Shown here one piece after another: positions 31,614-41,347 of a stretch of 64,000 nucleotides of DNA. Numbering within the stretch: position 1 is the stretch's first letter; every line of letters starts with the position of its first letter. The stretch lies in contig NZ_CP087168.1 of NCBI RefSeq assembly GCF_024748615.1, positions 124,001 through 188,000 on the forward strand, given 5' to 3'. Made by a program: the position numbers and the translations under genes. Below the pieces are notes generated by a model that saw only the letters and a program-made list of their open reading frames with translations, made no database searches and was not told where the DNA came from. Source of the DNA: Pseudomonas sp. B21-048. GTDB taxonomy: Bacteria > Pseudomonadota > Gammaproteobacteria > Pseudomonadales > Pseudomonadaceae.

Positions 31614-32966
31614 ATGCGTTTGCACTTGTTCAAGGTTCTACCCTTCGCCCTTGCCGCCAGCTTTGTACAGGCGCAAAGCCTCCCGCAGGCTATGCAGCAG
31701 GCACTCGATGTTCATCCGGAAATTCAGGCAGGGGTTAACAGCCGATTGGCCGCGGATTATCAGTTAAAGGCCGCCAAAGGTGGATACCTGCCACGGGTTG
31801 ATCTGCTGGGTGGTTATGGTCGCGAAGGTACCGACAGTGTCACCACCCGTTCCGCCGGCAATAGCAATCACTGGGAAACGCTGAACCGCAGCGAGTCAAG
31901 TTTACGTCTGTCGCAGATGGTATTTGACGGTTTTGCGACGTCCAGCGAAGTAGGGCGTCAACAAGCCACCGTTAATTCCCGCGCTTATTCCTTGCTGGGT
32001 ACGTCGGAACGTACCGGGCTGACTGTCGCTCAGGTCTATCTCGATGTGTTGACCCGCCGCGAGTTTGTGCGCCTGGCAGAAGATAATTTAAAGAGTCACG
32101 AACGGATTTTTGATCAAATCAAGTTGCGCACCCAGCGTGGTGTAGGCAGCGGGGCCGATCTCGATCAGGCTGAAGCCCGTGTAGCCCAGGCCCGCAACAA
32201 CCTGATCACTGAACAGACCAACCTGGCTGATGCCGAAACCAACTTCCTCAGCGCTGTCGGCCAGATGCCCGATCAACTGGAGCGGCCTGCCGATTTCATG
32301 GCGTTGTTGCCGGCCAACCTGAATGAAGCCCGGGCGCAGATGCTGGAAAACAGCCCAATCCTGCGCTCCGCCGAATCTGATATTTCCGCCGCCGAGAAGC
32401 AGTATGAAGCCGCCAAGTCGAGCTTCTATCCGCGCTTCGATGCGGAACTGGGGCGCACCGCCGACAACGATCTCGACGGTCAGAACGGTCACAACAACGA
32501 ATGGCAGGCCATGTTGCGCATGCGTTTCAATCTGTTCGCCGGTGGCAGCAACAAGGCTGACCTGGAATCCAAATCCTACCTGTCGAACCAGGCGCTGGAT
32601 GTTCGCAACAACGCCCTGCGCGTATTGAATGAAGAACTGGGCCTGGCCTGGAATGCCCTGAGCAACGCCAACGCCCAAGTGCCGATCGCCCAGCAATATG
32701 TCGATCGCAGCGCCAGTGTACGCAGCGCGTATCAGAAGCAGTTCAGCCTCGGCGAGCGTACCTTGCTTGATCTGCTCGACAGTGAAAACGAGCTGTTCAG
32801 CGCTTCCCGTCGGCTGGCAGAGATCAAGAACATTCAGTTATTTACTCAGTACCGAATCAAGGCGACCATGGGCGAATTGCTCAAAAGTCAGGGCGTAGTT
32901 GCACCGTTGGCATCCGTCGTGCAAAACGACGTGAAGCCCAAGGTTCAGCTGCCCGGGATGAATTGA
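31614..32966 (+). CDS. lapE: LapE, TolC-family outer membrane protein
   Basis: Outer membrane channel of the type I secretion system for LapA. 450 residues with signal peptide MRLHLFKVLPFALAASFVQA, then paired TolC-type repeats, each rich in long helices (AEDNLKSHERIFDQIKLRTQRGVGSGADLDQAEARVAQARNNL style, and the second half around YQKQFSLGERTLLDLLDSENELFSASRRLAEIK). The start is put at ATG 31614, where the signal peptide begins; ATG 31590 and GTG 31578 upstream in frame are possible. It leads lapB and lapC, diverging from lapA. Confidence 0.93.
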   Translation: MRLHLFKVLPFALAASFVQAQSLPQAMQQALDVHPEIQAGVNSRLAADYQLKAAKGGYLPRVDLLGGYGREGTDSVTTRSAGNSNHWETLNRSESSLRLSQMVFDGFATSSEVGRQQATVNSRAYSLLGTSERTGLTVAQVYLDVLTRREFVRLAEDNLKSHERIFDQIKLRTQRGVGSGADLDQAEARVAQARNNLITEQTNLADAETNFLSAVGQMPDQLERPADFMALLPANLNEARAQMLENSPILRSAESDISAAEKQYEAAKSSFYPRFDAELGRTADNDLDGQNGHNNEWQAMLRMRFNLFAGGSNKADLESKSYLSNQALDVRNNALRVLNEELGLAWNALSNANAQVPIAQQYVDRSASVRSAYQKQFSLGERTLLDLLDSENELFSASRRLAEIKNIQLFTQYRIKATMGELLKSQGVVAPLASVVQNDVKPKVQLPGMN

Positions 32967-33005
32967 GTCCTGCCCCATTTTAATCGTTAGCCAAGAGTGT
33001 CGAGC

Positions 33006-35162
33006 GTGGAATCAGAAGTCAGTCGAGTTCAACTCATTCATGATCCGCGCGCGCTGCATGACGATCCGTTACTGGACGGCCTGTTAGCCCTTTGCACTTT
33101 GCACCAGAAACCGGCCAGCGCCGCGATGCTGACCACCGGCCTGCCGCTGCCCAAACAACGCCTGAGCGTCGAACTGCTGCCCCGTGCGGCCGCTCGCGCC
33201 GGGCTGCAAGGGCGGGTGCTGCAACGCAAGCTGGAGCAGATTCCGGCGATTGCCATGCCGGCGCTGTTGCTGCTCAAGGAAGGTCGCAGCGCGGTGCTGC
33301 TCGGCTGGCACGGTGAAGACCAGGCCCGCCTGCTGCTCAGCGAAAGCGATGGTGGCGAAGTCTGTGTCAGCCGTGAACTGCTCGCTGACGATTACAGTGG
33401 CAAAGTCTTCTTCGCTCAACCCCAACACAAATTCGACGTCAACCACGGCACGCTGATCCCGCGCGCGCGTTCTTGGTTTCGCGACACCCTCAAGCGTTCG
33501 CGCTGGTTGTATGCCGATGCCATCGCCGCCAGTTTTCTGATCAACATCATTGCCATGGCCGCGCCGCTGTTCGTGATGAATGTCTACGACCGCGTGGTAC
33601 CGAACCAGGCCGAGTCGACCCTTTGGGTCCTGGCCATCGGCATCACCGGCGCTTATCTGTTCGACCTGATCCTCAAGAGCCTGCGCAGCTTGTGCCTGGA
33701 CCTGGCCGGCAAGAAAACCGACCTGATCATCTCCGCGACGCTGTTCGAGCGCATCGTTGGCATGGCCATGAAGTACCGCCCGGCGCGGGTCGGCAGCTTC
33801 GCCCAGAACATCCATGAGTTTCAGAGCCTGCGGGACTTCCTCGCGTCGCTGACCCTCACCAGCCTGATCGATCTGCCGTTTACGCTACTGATCTTCATGG
33901 TCATCGCGATTCTGGGCGGGCATCTGGTGTGGATTCCGGTGTTGGCGTTCCCGATTGCCCTGCTGATCGGTTATGCCTTGCAGAAACCGCTGGTGGCGAC
34001 CATGGAACGAACCATGGCCCTGGGCGCCGAGCGCCAGTCGAGCCTGATCGAAACCCTCGCCGGCCTCGATGCGGTGAAGGTCAACAACGCCGAAAGCGAA
34101 CGCCAGTATCAGTGGGAGCAGACCATCGGCACCCTCAGTCGCCTCGAGCTGCGGGTGAAAATGCTGTCCGGCCTGGCGATGAACATCACCTTGCTGATTC
34201 AGCAACTGGCCGGGGTGATCATGATCGTCTTCGGCGTGTACCAGATCATCGACGGTCACCTGAGCATGGGCGGCTTGATCGCGTGCTACATGCTCAGCGG
34301 TCGTGCCCTCAGCCCATTGGCTTCGTTGTCCGGCCTGCTGACCCGCTACCAGCAGGCCCGCGTGACCATGACCTCGGTCGATCAGATGATGGAGCTGCCC
34401 CAGGAGCGCAATTTCGACGAGCGCCCGCTGAGCCGCAAAGTGCTGCAAGGCGCCATTGAATGCCGTCAGCTGAACTTCACTTACCCGGATCAGCAGAACC
34501 CCGCGCTGAAGAACATCAACCTGACCATCAAGCCCGGCGAGAAGATCGGCATCATTGGCCGCAGCGGTTCTGGCAAAAGCTCCCTGGCCAAATTGCTGGT
34601 GGGCCTCTATCAGCCGGACAACGGCGCGCTGCTGGTTGATGGTGTGGATATCCGTCAGATCGACGTCAGCGAATTGCGCCACAACATCGGCTACGTGCCC
34701 CAGGACATTCAATTGCTCGCCGGTACCTTGCGCGACAATTTGGTCTCGGGCGCGCGCTATGTCGAAGACGAATTGGTGCTGCAAGCCGCGGAACTGGCCG
34801 GCGTTCACGAATTCGCCCGTCTGCACCCGCAAGGTTATGAACTGCAAGTCGGTGAACGTGGGCAGAACCTCTCCGGCGGTCAGCGTCAGAACGTCGCCCT
34901 GGCCCGAGCGCTGCTGCTCAACCCGCCGATTCTGTTGCTGGACGAACCGACCAGCGCCATGGACAACACCGGTGAAGAACGCCTCAAGCAACGCCTCGCT
35001 GCCGTGGTGGAAAACAAGACCGTGGTGCTGGTGACGCACCGGGCTTCGCTGTTGTCGCTGGTGGATCGTTTGTTGGTGATCGACCGTGGACAGATACTCG
35101 CCGATGGCCCGAAAGCCGCCGTGATGGAAGCGTTGAAGAAGGGGCAGATCAGTGTTGCTTAA
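33006..35162 (+). CDS. lapB: LapB, type I secretion ABC transporter
   Basis: Inner membrane ATPase that drives export of LapA. About 718 residues: an N-terminal C39-like domain (1-130) with no catalytic Cys, as in transporters of RTX adhesins; membrane domain (about 160-430) with five or six helices; and nucleotide-binding domain with Walker A GRSGSGKSS (about 517), signature LSGGQRQ (about 621) and Walker B ILLLDEPTS (about 643). GTG 33006 is chosen because AAGAG lies 8 bases upstream; GTG 32997 is an alternative. Its 3' end overlaps lapC by 11 bases. Confidence 0.94.
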   Translation: MESEVSRVQLIHDPRALHDDPLLDGLLALCTLHQKPASAAMLTTGLPLPKQRLSVELLPRAAARAGLQGRVLQRKLEQIPAIAMPALLLLKEGRSAVLLGWHGEDQARLLLSESDGGEVCVSRELLADDYSGKVFFAQPQHKFDVNHGTLIPRARSWFRDTLKRSRWLYADAIAASFLINIIAMAAPLFVMNVYDRVVPNQAESTLWVLAIGITGAYLFDLILKSLRSLCLDLAGKKTDLIISATLFERIVGMAMKYRPARVGSFAQNIHEFQSLRDFLASLTLTSLIDLPFTLLIFMVIAILGGHLVWIPVLAFPIALLIGYALQKPLVATMERTMALGAERQSSLIETLAGLDAVKVNNAESERQYQWEQTIGTLSRLELRVKMLSGLAMNITLLIQQLAGVIMIVFGVYQIIDGHLSMGGLIACYMLSGRALSPLASLSGLLTRYQQARVTMTSVDQMMELPQERNFDERPLSRKVLQGAIECRQLNFTYPDQQNPALKNINLTIKPGEKIGIIGRSGSGKSSLAKLLVGLYQPDNGALLVDGVDIRQIDVSELRHNIGYVPQDIQLLAGTLRDNLVSGARYVEDELVLQAAELAGVHEFARLHPQGYELQVGERGQNLSGGQRQNVALARALLLNPPILLLDEPTSAMDNTGEERLKQRLAAVVENKTVVLVTHRASLLSLVDRLLVIDRGQILADGPKAAVMEALKKGQISVA

Positions 35163-36519
35163 GTCCGGGGTCAAAGATTCCATCCGCCGCTACTTCAAAG
35201 GCTCCGCATCGCTGCAAGGCCAGCCCCTGCCCGAGGTCAACAAAGCGCTGATTGAAGACGCGCCGCGCGTGGTGCGATTGACGATCTGGGCGATCATCGG
35301 CTTCTTCGTGTTCCTGATGCTCTGGGCCAATTTCGCGGTGATCGATGAAGTTACCAAGGGCGACGGCAAGGCGATTCCGTCGTCGAAGATCCAGAAAATC
35401 CAGAACCTTGAGGGCGGCATCGTCTCCGAGTTGTTCGTCACCGAAGGGCAGATCGTCGAGGCCGGTGCGCCGCTGATTCGTCTGGACGACACGCGGTTTG
35501 CCTCCAACGTCGGTGAAACCGAGGCCGATCGGCTGTCGATGCTGCTGCGTGTGGAACGCTTGAGCGCCGAGGTCGATGACCGTCCGCTGAACTTCCCCGC
35601 CGACGTGCTCAAGGCTGTTCCCATTCAGGCAGCCAGTGAAGAGTCGCTGTACACCAGTCGTCGTCAGCAATTGCACGATGAAATTGGTGGCTTGAAGGAG
35701 CAGTTGATCCAGCGTCAACAAGAGCTGCGTGAGTTCACCTCCAAGCAGGCTCAATACCGCAGCGGTCTGGCCTTGCAGCGCCAGGAAATCAACATGTCCG
35801 AGCCGTTGGTGGCTCAGGGCGCGGTGTCCCCGGTGGAGGTGTTGCGACTCAAACGCGCCGAGGTTGAAACCCGCGGCCAACTGGACGCCACCACCCTGGC
35901 GATTCCTCGCGCTGAATCGGCGATCAAGGAAGTGCAGCGCAAGATCGACGAGACTCGCGGCAAATTCCGCAGCGAAGCCCTGACTCAACTCAACGAAGCA
36001 CGCACCGATTTGAACAAGGCCAAGGCCACTGGCAAGGCCCTGGAAGACCGGGTCAGCCGGACGCTGGTGACATCGCCGGTGCGCGGTATCGTCAATAAGT
36101 TGCTGGTGAACACCATCGGCGGCGTGATCCAGCCGGGCAGCGATCTGGTGGAGATCGTGCCGCTGGATGACACCTTGCTGGTGGAAGCCAAAATTCGTCC
36201 GCAAGACATTGCGTTTCTGCATCCGGGGCAAGATGCCACGGTGAAGTTCACGGCTTACGACTACACCATTTATGGTGGCCTCAAAGCCAAGCTGGAGCAG
36301 ATCGGTGCCGACACCATTACCGACGAAGACAAGAAGACTACCTACTACATCATCAAACTGCGCACCGAGCGCAGTCACCTCGGGACGGATGACAAACCCT
36401 TGTTGATCATCCCCGGGATGGTAGCGTCGGTGGACATCATTACCGGCAAGAAGACCGTCCTCAGTTATTTGCTCAAGCCGATTATTCGGGCTCGGGCTGA
36501 GGCGTTGCACGAGCGGTAG
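35152..36519 (+). CDS. lapC: LapC, HlyD-family membrane fusion protein
   Basis: Periplasmic adaptor joining LapB to LapE. 455 residues: short cytoplasmic part, one membrane helix (about 41-64, LTIWAIIGFFVFLMLWANFA), lipoyl half-motif (KIQNLEGGIVSELFV), a long coiled coil (about 165-310), and the HlyD C-terminal beta domain (VRGIVNKLLVNTIGGVIQPG, PLDDTLLVEAKI). GTG start inside the end of lapB, so the two are translationally coupled. A REP-like palindrome follows 11 bases after the stop. Confidence 0.94.
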   Translation: MLLKSGVKDSIRRYFKGSASLQGQPLPEVNKALIEDAPRVVRLTIWAIIGFFVFLMLWANFAVIDEVTKGDGKAIPSSKIQKIQNLEGGIVSELFVTEGQIVEAGAPLIRLDDTRFASNVGETEADRLSMLLRVERLSAEVDDRPLNFPADVLKAVPIQAASEESLYTSRRQQLHDEIGGLKEQLIQRQQELREFTSKQAQYRSGLALQRQEINMSEPLVAQGAVSPVEVLRLKRAEVETRGQLDATTLAIPRAESAIKEVQRKIDETRGKFRSEALTQLNEARTDLNKAKATGKALEDRVSRTLVTSPVRGIVNKLLVNTIGGVIQPGSDLVEIVPLDDTLLVEAKIRPQDIAFLHPGQDATVKFTAYDYTIYGGLKAKLEQIGADTITDEDKKTTYYIIKLRTERSHLGTDDKPLLIIPGMVASVDIITGKKTVLSYLLKPIIRARAEALHER

Positions 36520-36530
36520 GACGCTAAGTC

Positions 36531-36632
36531 TGTGGCGAGGGAGCTTGCTCCCGCTGGGGCGCGAAGCGGCCCCCTCTTTATCCAAAAAAAGGACTGCTAC
36601 GCAGTCCAGCGGGAGCAAGCTCCCTCGCCACA
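36531..36632. repeat. REP-like inverted repeat
   Basis: Arms TGTGGCGAGGGAGCTTGCTC and its complement (to 36632) enclose smaller palindromes (GGACTGCTACGCAGTCC). The same arms occur at 38901-38993, so this is a dispersed element. It follows lapC and may stabilise or end the lapEBC message. Confidence 0.85.
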
Positions 36633-36826
36633 GGTGACTCATCGCCTGTTCCGCCATATCGTTATTCACTAACGGTATTTAAATTTAAATTCTTATACCT
36701 ATAAAGTCACTCCCCTGCGTACCTGCCGACCAATCGGCGCGCCGCACGACACGAACCAACACGGGACCTCCGTGAGTTTCTGATCGACGCGCGCCCTTGA
36801 GCGTGCCGTGCGTGGGAGTGATTTTT

Positions 36827-37738
36827 ATGTCAGCCGTCTCTTTTTCTCCAAAGCCTGCATCAACCAGCGCCGCCATCCTCGCGTCGCAAGCCTTCGAAGT
36901 CCGACCATTCAGCGGCGCTGTCGGTGCCGAGATCATCGGCCTGGACCTGTCCCGCCCGATCAACGACCAGGACTTCGCCCGCGTCCATCGCGCGCATCTG
37001 GATCATCACGTCGTGGTGTTCCGCGACCAGCGCATTACCCCCGAGCAGCAGATCGCCTTTGGCCGCCGTTTTGGCGTGTTGCAGATTCACGTGCTCAAAC
37101 AGTTCCTGCTGGCCGCGCATCCGGAAATCCTCATCGTTTCCAACATCATCGAAAACGGCCAATCCATCGGCCTCGGTGACGCCGGCAAGTTCTGGCATTC
37201 GGATCTCTCCTATAAAGAACTGCCAAGCCTGGGCTCGATGCTGCATGCCCAGGAGCTGCCGTCCGAAGGCGGCGACACGCTGTTCGCCGACATGCACAAA
37301 GCCTGGGACAGCCTGCCCGAAGCACTGCGTAAAACCGTCGAGGGCCGCTCGGCCGCGCACTCCTACACGGCGCGCTACAGCGAGACAAAATTTGAAGGCA
37401 ACTGGCGCCCGACCCTGACGCCGGAGCAACTCGCTCAGGTCTCCGAAGTGGTTCACCCCATCGTCCGCGCCCACCCCGAAAATGGCCGCAAGGCGTTGTT
37501 CGTCAGCGAGGGCTTCACCACCCGCATCGTCGGTTTGCCGGAAGACGAGAGCAAACAATTGCTCGACGAGCTCTACGCCCACAGCGTGCTGGCGCAAAAC
37601 ATTTACCGCCATCAATGGCAGGCCAACGACCTGGTGTTCTGGGACAACCGTTCGCTGATTCACCTCGCCGCCGGATGCCCCAGCCATCTGCGCCGCAAGT
37701 TGTATCGCACCACCATCCAGGGCGACGCGCCTTTCTGA
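36827..37738 (+). CDS. TauD/TfdA-family Fe(II)/2-oxoglutarate dioxygenase
   Basis: 303-residue oxygenase that hydroxylates a substrate next to a sulfonate, sulfate ester or similar group using 2-oxoglutarate. The iron ligands are visible as His-x-Asp in KFWHSDLSYK and the distal His in RSLIHLAAG. The 2-oxoglutarate-binding Arg is in LRRKLYRTTI. ATG 36827 has GGGAG upstream; the longer frame adds 10 residues without a site. It is followed at once by a broken gene for an ABC substrate-binding protein, so it is probably the remnant of a sulfur-source uptake and use locus. The exact substrate is unknown. Confidence 0.9.
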   Translation: MSAVSFSPKPASTSAAILASQAFEVRPFSGAVGAEIIGLDLSRPINDQDFARVHRAHLDHHVVVFRDQRITPEQQIAFGRRFGVLQIHVLKQFLLAAHPEILIVSNIIENGQSIGLGDAGKFWHSDLSYKELPSLGSMLHAQELPSEGGDTLFADMHKAWDSLPEALRKTVEGRSAAHSYTARYSETKFEGNWRPTLTPEQLAQVSEVVHPIVRAHPENGRKALFVSEGFTTRIVGLPEDESKQLLDELYAHSVLAQNIYRHQWQANDLVFWDNRSLIHLAAGCPSHLRRKLYRTTIQGDAPF

Positions 37739-37753
37739 TTTCGGAGAGTTCCC

Positions 37754-37879
37754 ATGTCCAAACGTCTTCCATTTGCACCCTTGGCTGCGGCCATTGGCCT
37801 GGGTTTCAGCCTGCTCGCCGGCAGCCTGGTAGCGCCGACCGTCGCCCACGCCGAAGGTGAAATCCGTATCGCGTGTTGA
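37754..37879 (+). pseudogene. N-terminal stub of an ABC-transporter substrate-binding protein
   Basis: ATG 37754 begins a clear signal peptide (MSKRLPFAPLAAAIGLGFSL, ending THAHA-like at VAHAEGEIRIA), typical for periplasmic binding proteins of sulfonate/nitrate type ABC systems. The frame stops at TGA 37877-37879, after only 41 residues, and the rest of the protein and the transporter genes are absent. A further in-frame remnant on another frame (NTYDLLGPNSPTVLTVD) follows. Reads as a deletion scar rather than a working gene. Confidence 0.7.
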
Positions 37880-37945
37880 ATACCTATGACTTGCTCGGTC
37901 CGAACTCGCCGACCGTACTGACGGTCGACGTCAATGGAATGAACA

Positions 37946-38890
37946 ATGGAGTGCCTGAATCTCGAAGGCTGGTTGCCGATCCGCGTCTGGCAAGAAGCCG
38001 GACAATGGCAAGTCGACTGGTGCTGGTTCGGTGACACGCGGCTGCATCAGCCGTTTTTTCGTGATGCGGTGGAGGATGCGCTACGGCTGCCGTTCAATCA
38101 GGCGTTTCACCGGAAAACTGCGTTGTCGACCCTCGCTGACTGGCAGGTTTGCAGTCCCGGCCTGACGCCGAGCGCCTTTATCTTTCACACCTCCCGCTGC
38201 GGCTCGACCCTGCGCAGCCAGATGTTGGCGCAACTCGATAACCACATCGTCATCAGCGAACCACCGCCGCTGGATGCGTTGCTGCGCAGTGATTTGCCCG
38301 CCGTCGAGCGCCGTGTTGCCATCAAAGGCTTGCTGTCTGCCTACGGGCAACGTCGGTTTGGCGTGGAGCAACGTCTGGTGATCAAGCTCGATGCCTGGAA
38401 CATCGGTGAACTGCCGTTGCTGCGCGAGTGTTTTCCTGAAACGCCGTGGTTGTTTCTTTATCGCGATCCGCTGGAAATCGCCGTCTCGCATCTGCGTCGC
38501 CCGGGCATGCACATGGTGCCGGGGATGATCGGGGCGAGCGTGCTGGATGACGAATTTGCGTTCAGTAGCCGTGAGGATTTCATCGCGCGACGATTGGGGC
38601 GGTTGCTGGCGTCGGGATTGGCGCAATGCCAGGCGCTTGGTGGCCTGGCGGTGAATTACAGCGAACTGCCGCAGGCCATGGCAGGGCGGTTGGCCGCGTT
38701 CTTTGCGTTGGATATCGAGCAGCGCAGGCAGGTGTTTGCGGCGGTGGGGCAACATGCCAAGCAGCCGTCGCAGGTGTTTGTCGGTGACAGCGATGGCAAG
38801 CGTCGTGAAGCCTCGACAATGCTTAATGAACGCATACAACAATCGGCGCTAGAGCCTTATGAAGCTTTGGAGCAATTGCGCAAGATATGA
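37946..38890 (+). CDS. Sulfotransferase-family protein
   Basis: 314 residues. The PAPS-type 5'-phosphosulfate loop is seen as FHTSRCGSTLRSQML (about 73-87), and the 3'-phosphate region as LFLYRDPLEIAVSHLRRPG (about 170-188), both hallmarks of the sulfotransferase fold. No membrane segment. The acceptor is unknown. The start has only a weak ribosome site (GGAATGAACA). It lies next to the dioxygenase and binding-protein stub, in keeping with sulfur metabolism, but this is only context. Confidence 0.75.
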   Translation: MECLNLEGWLPIRVWQEAGQWQVDWCWFGDTRLHQPFFRDAVEDALRLPFNQAFHRKTALSTLADWQVCSPGLTPSAFIFHTSRCGSTLRSQMLAQLDNHIVISEPPPLDALLRSDLPAVERRVAIKGLLSAYGQRRFGVEQRLVIKLDAWNIGELPLLRECFPETPWLFLYRDPLEIAVSHLRRPGMHMVPGMIGASVLDDEFAFSSREDFIARRLGRLLASGLAQCQALGGLAVNYSELPQAMAGRLAAFFALDIEQRRQVFAAVGQHAKQPSQVFVGDSDGKRREASTMLNERIQQSALEPYEALEQLRKI

Positions 38891-38900
38891 TCGCGGCCTT

Positions 38901-38993
38901 TGTGGCGAGGGAGCTTGCTCCCGCTCGGCTGCGAAGCAGTCGCAGATTTCAGGGCCGCTACGCGACCCAGCGGGAGCAAGCTCCCTCGCCACA
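38901..38993. repeat. REP-like inverted repeat, second copy
   Basis: Same terminal arms as 36531-36632 (TGTGGCGAGGGAGCTTGCTC and complement) with a different centre (GCGAAGCAGTCGC and related). Lies between the converging sulfotransferase and slipin genes. Confidence 0.85.
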
Positions 38994-39006
38994 GGTCATC
39001 GGTGCA

Positions 39007-39765
39007 TCAAGGCTTGGACGACAAATCCGCCATCCCCTTGAGCAACTCGATCGGCAGCGGAAAGACGATGGTCGAACTCTTGTCGCCGGCAATCGAACTC
39101 AGCGTCTGCATGTAACGCAACTGCATGGCCCCCGGCTGGCGGCCGAGCATTTCCGCAGCCTGCATGAGTTTTTCCGAGGCTTGCAATTCGCCTTCGGCGT
39201 GGATCACCTTGGCCCGACGTTCCCGTTCGGCCTCGGCCTGTTTGGCGATGGCGCGAATCATCGATTCGTTGAGGTCCACGTGCTTGATCTCGACGGTGGC
39301 CACCTTGATCCCCCAGGCATCGGTCTGCGCATCGAGCACTTGCTGGACATCGACGTTCAGCCGCTCCCGTTCGGCCAGCAACTCATCGAGTTCATGTTTA
39401 CCCAGCACCGCCCGCAACGTGGTCTGCGCCAGTTGGCTGGTGGCCATGAGAAAGTCTTCGACCTGAATGATCGCCCTTTGCGGGTCGAGCACGCGAAAAT
39501 ACAACACTGCATTGACCTTGACCGAGACGTTGTCGCGGGTGATGACGTCTTGTGGCGGTATGTCGAGCACCACGGTCCGCAGGTCGACGCGAACCATTTG
39601 CTGAACCACCGGAATCAGCAGGATCAGGCCGGGGCCTTTGACCTGCCAGAAGCGTCCGAGCTGGAACACCACGCCGCGCTCATATTCGCGCAGGATGCGG
39701 AAGGTCGACCCCGCCAGTGCAATCAGCAATAACAGCAGCGCGGCAAAACCCAGTTGCAGGCCCAT
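39007..39765 (-). CDS. Slipin (stomatin-like SPFH-domain protein)
   Basis: 252 residues: N-terminal membrane segment (5-22), then an SPFH/band 7 domain ([36 protein letters not shown]) and a helical C-terminus ([28 protein letters not shown]). These proteins form membrane-bound oligomers and organise membrane domains. Start ATG 39765 lies two bases after the stop of the NfeD gene upstream, and slipin/NfeD pairing is the classic gene arrangement, supporting both calls. Confidence 0.93.
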   Translation of the reverse strand: MGLQLGFAALLLLLIALAGSTFRILREYERGVVFQLGRFWQVKGPGLILLIPVVQQMVRVDLRTVVLDIPPQDVITRDNVSVKVNAVLYFRVLDPQRAIIQVEDFLMATSQLAQTTLRAVLGKHELDELLAERERLNVDVQQVLDAQTDAWGIKVATVEIKHVDLNESMIRAIAKQAEAERERRAKVIHAEGELQASEKLMQAAEMLGRQPGAMQLRYMQTLSSIAGDKSSTIVFPLPIELLKGMADLSSKP

Positions 39766-39767
39766 GA

Positions 39768-40310
39768 CTATTCTCCGCCATCATTGTTCATTGCGGGCGC
39801 CGCGTCAGCCGCGGCCACTTCCAGCAGCAGACCCTTGCGTGCCACCACCCGGACCTGTTGACCCGGTTGCAGCGGTGTTTCGCTCAGTACCTGCCATTGT
39901 TCGCCTTGCAGATGGACCCAGCCGATATAAACATTGCCTGCCTGCAACGACGTCACTGGTGTCACCGCGCCCAGTATTTCGGCGTCACCGCTGACGTTGC
40001 GGCGTGGTCGGGTTTTCAAGGCACGGATCAGCAGGAAAGCCAGCAGCAGTGCACTGATCAGCCCCAGCCCGATCATCAAGGGAACAGGCACTTCGGCATT
40101 GGTCAGAATCACCGCGCCGATCACGAACATCACCAAGCCGCCCAAGCCCACCACGCCATAATTGGGCAAGGCTGCCTCGGCGATCAAAAACACAATGCCG
40201 AAGGTGATCAGCCAGATCCCGAGGGGGTCGGGAACCAGCACTACAAGGGTGTCCGCTGCGAAAACCGGCCCGCACAAGGCCAACAGCAGCGCCATTGCAC
40301 AATAACGCAT
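39768..40310 (-). CDS. NfeD-family membrane protein, slipin partner
   Basis: 180 residues: signal-like segment ([18 protein letters not shown]), several membrane helices ([55 protein letters not shown]), then a C-terminal OB-fold NfeD domain ([33 protein letters not shown]). This is the short form without the protease domain. ATG 40310 fits the hydrophobic start and has AGGGTC upstream. Cotranscribed with the slipin gene. Confidence 0.9.
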   Translation of the reverse strand: MRYCAMALLLALCGPVFAADTLVVLVPDPLGIWLITFGIVFLIAEAALPNYGVVGLGGLVMFVIGAVILTNAEVPVPLMIGLGLISALLLAFLLIRALKTRPRRNVSGDAEILGAVTPVTSLQAGNVYIGWVHLQGEQWQVLSETPLQPGQQVRVVARKGLLLEVAAADAAPAMNNDGGE

Positions 40311-40529
40311 GTTCACTTGACCCTCCGCAGAGTCAACTGTCCGCGAATCGTTTCGTGACTCTGTATACAAGTCTAGTTGAGCCTGCACTGGTATGAATTT
40401 TGACCCGTTGTCGACAGCGTCCGACGGGCGGATTTCCCGCCAGATCCCACCAGCGGGCCTAGACTTTTAAGGGAGACAAAAAAGTTAACCATCGTCCGCG
40501 ATTCGTTGCTGCGGACACCGAGGTGCATC

Positions 40530-40997
40530 ATGCGAATGGCAAAAACCGTGCAGAACAGCCTCGAAAAGGCTCACTGCGAATATGACATCGTTTCCCACCC
40601 GCACTCGGCCAGCAGCCTTGAAACGGCTCGGCTGGCGGGCATCCCTGCCGAACGGGTGGCCAAATCGGTGATTCTTGATGACCGTCACGGCCACTACTTG
40701 ATGGCTGTGCTGCCCGCCAGCCGTCACCTGGACCTGAGCAAAGTACGTGGCAGCAGCGAATGGCAAGTCACCCGGGAAAGCAACCTGCCGCACCTGTTCG
40801 ATGATTGCGAACGCGGCGCCGTGCCTGCTCTAGGTGAGTCCTACGGGATGGACATGGTCATCGACCCACAGCTGACCCGGCAGAAAGACATTTACCTCGA
40901 AGCCGGCAACCACAACAACCTGGTACACATGAGCGTTCCGGAATTCCTGAAAATGGTGCCGCACGCCGAGGTATGCGAGTTGAGTCAATCGGCATAG
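40530..40997 (+). CDS. YbaK/aminoacyl-tRNA editing domain protein
   Basis: 155 residues. The fold removes wrongly charged amino acids from tRNA (for example Cys- or Ala-tRNA-Pro). Typical features are LARLAGIPAERVAKSVILDD with the conserved Lys, a middle strand YLMAVLPASRHLDL, and GAVPALGESYGMDMVIDPQL. ATG 40530 has GAGGTG upstream. A stand-alone cytoplasmic editing enzyme; the exact tRNA is not shown. Confidence 0.88.
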   Translation: MRMAKTVQNSLEKAHCEYDIVSHPHSASSLETARLAGIPAERVAKSVILDDRHGHYLMAVLPASRHLDLSKVRGSSEWQVTRESNLPHLFDDCERGAVPALGESYGMDMVIDPQLTRQKDIYLEAGNHNNLVHMSVPEFLKMVPHAEVCELSQSA

Positions 40998-41007
40998 CGT
41001 CGACATC

Positions 41008-41046
41008 GCGGGTAAGCCTCGTTCTGTAGGAGCGAGGCTTGCCCGC
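41008..41046. repeat. Single REP-like hairpin
   Basis: GCGGGTAAGCCTCG pairs with CGAGGCTTGCCCGC (one G.T pair) around TTCTGTAGGAG. Lies just after the YbaK gene and could end its transcript. Confidence 0.7.
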
Positions 41047-41098
41047 GAACAGCCGCGCCGCAGTCCCCCTCCTATATGCCATCACGAAGGAACCCGAC

Positions 41099-41344
41099 AT
41101 GGAATCCCCAACCCACAACCTCCCCTCTCTTTTCAAACAACTCGGCCTGCCCGACGACGCCGAAAGCATCGACAAATTCATCGCGACCCATTCACCGCTC
41201 AAACCCGAATTGCACCTGGCGGACGCGTTCTTCTGGAGCGAGAGCCAGGCAGAGCTGCTGCGTGAGGAGATTCTGGATGATGCGGATTGGGCGGAGGTGG
41301 TGGATCAGTTGGATGTGCTGCTGAGGAAGGGACGGGGGGTGTAA
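41099..41344 (+). CDS. DUF2789 family protein
   Basis: 81-residue acidic protein beginning MESPTHNLPSLFKQLGLPDD, the usual start of DUF2789. Function unknown. Helical, soluble. GAAGGAA precedes ATG 41099; the longer frame from 41039 runs back through the REP hairpin and is unlikely. Confidence 0.87.
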   Translation: MESPTHNLPSLFKQLGLPDDAESIDKFIATHSPLKPELHLADAFFWSESQAELLREEILDDADWAEVVDQLDVLLRKGRGV

Positions 41345-41347
41345 CAA

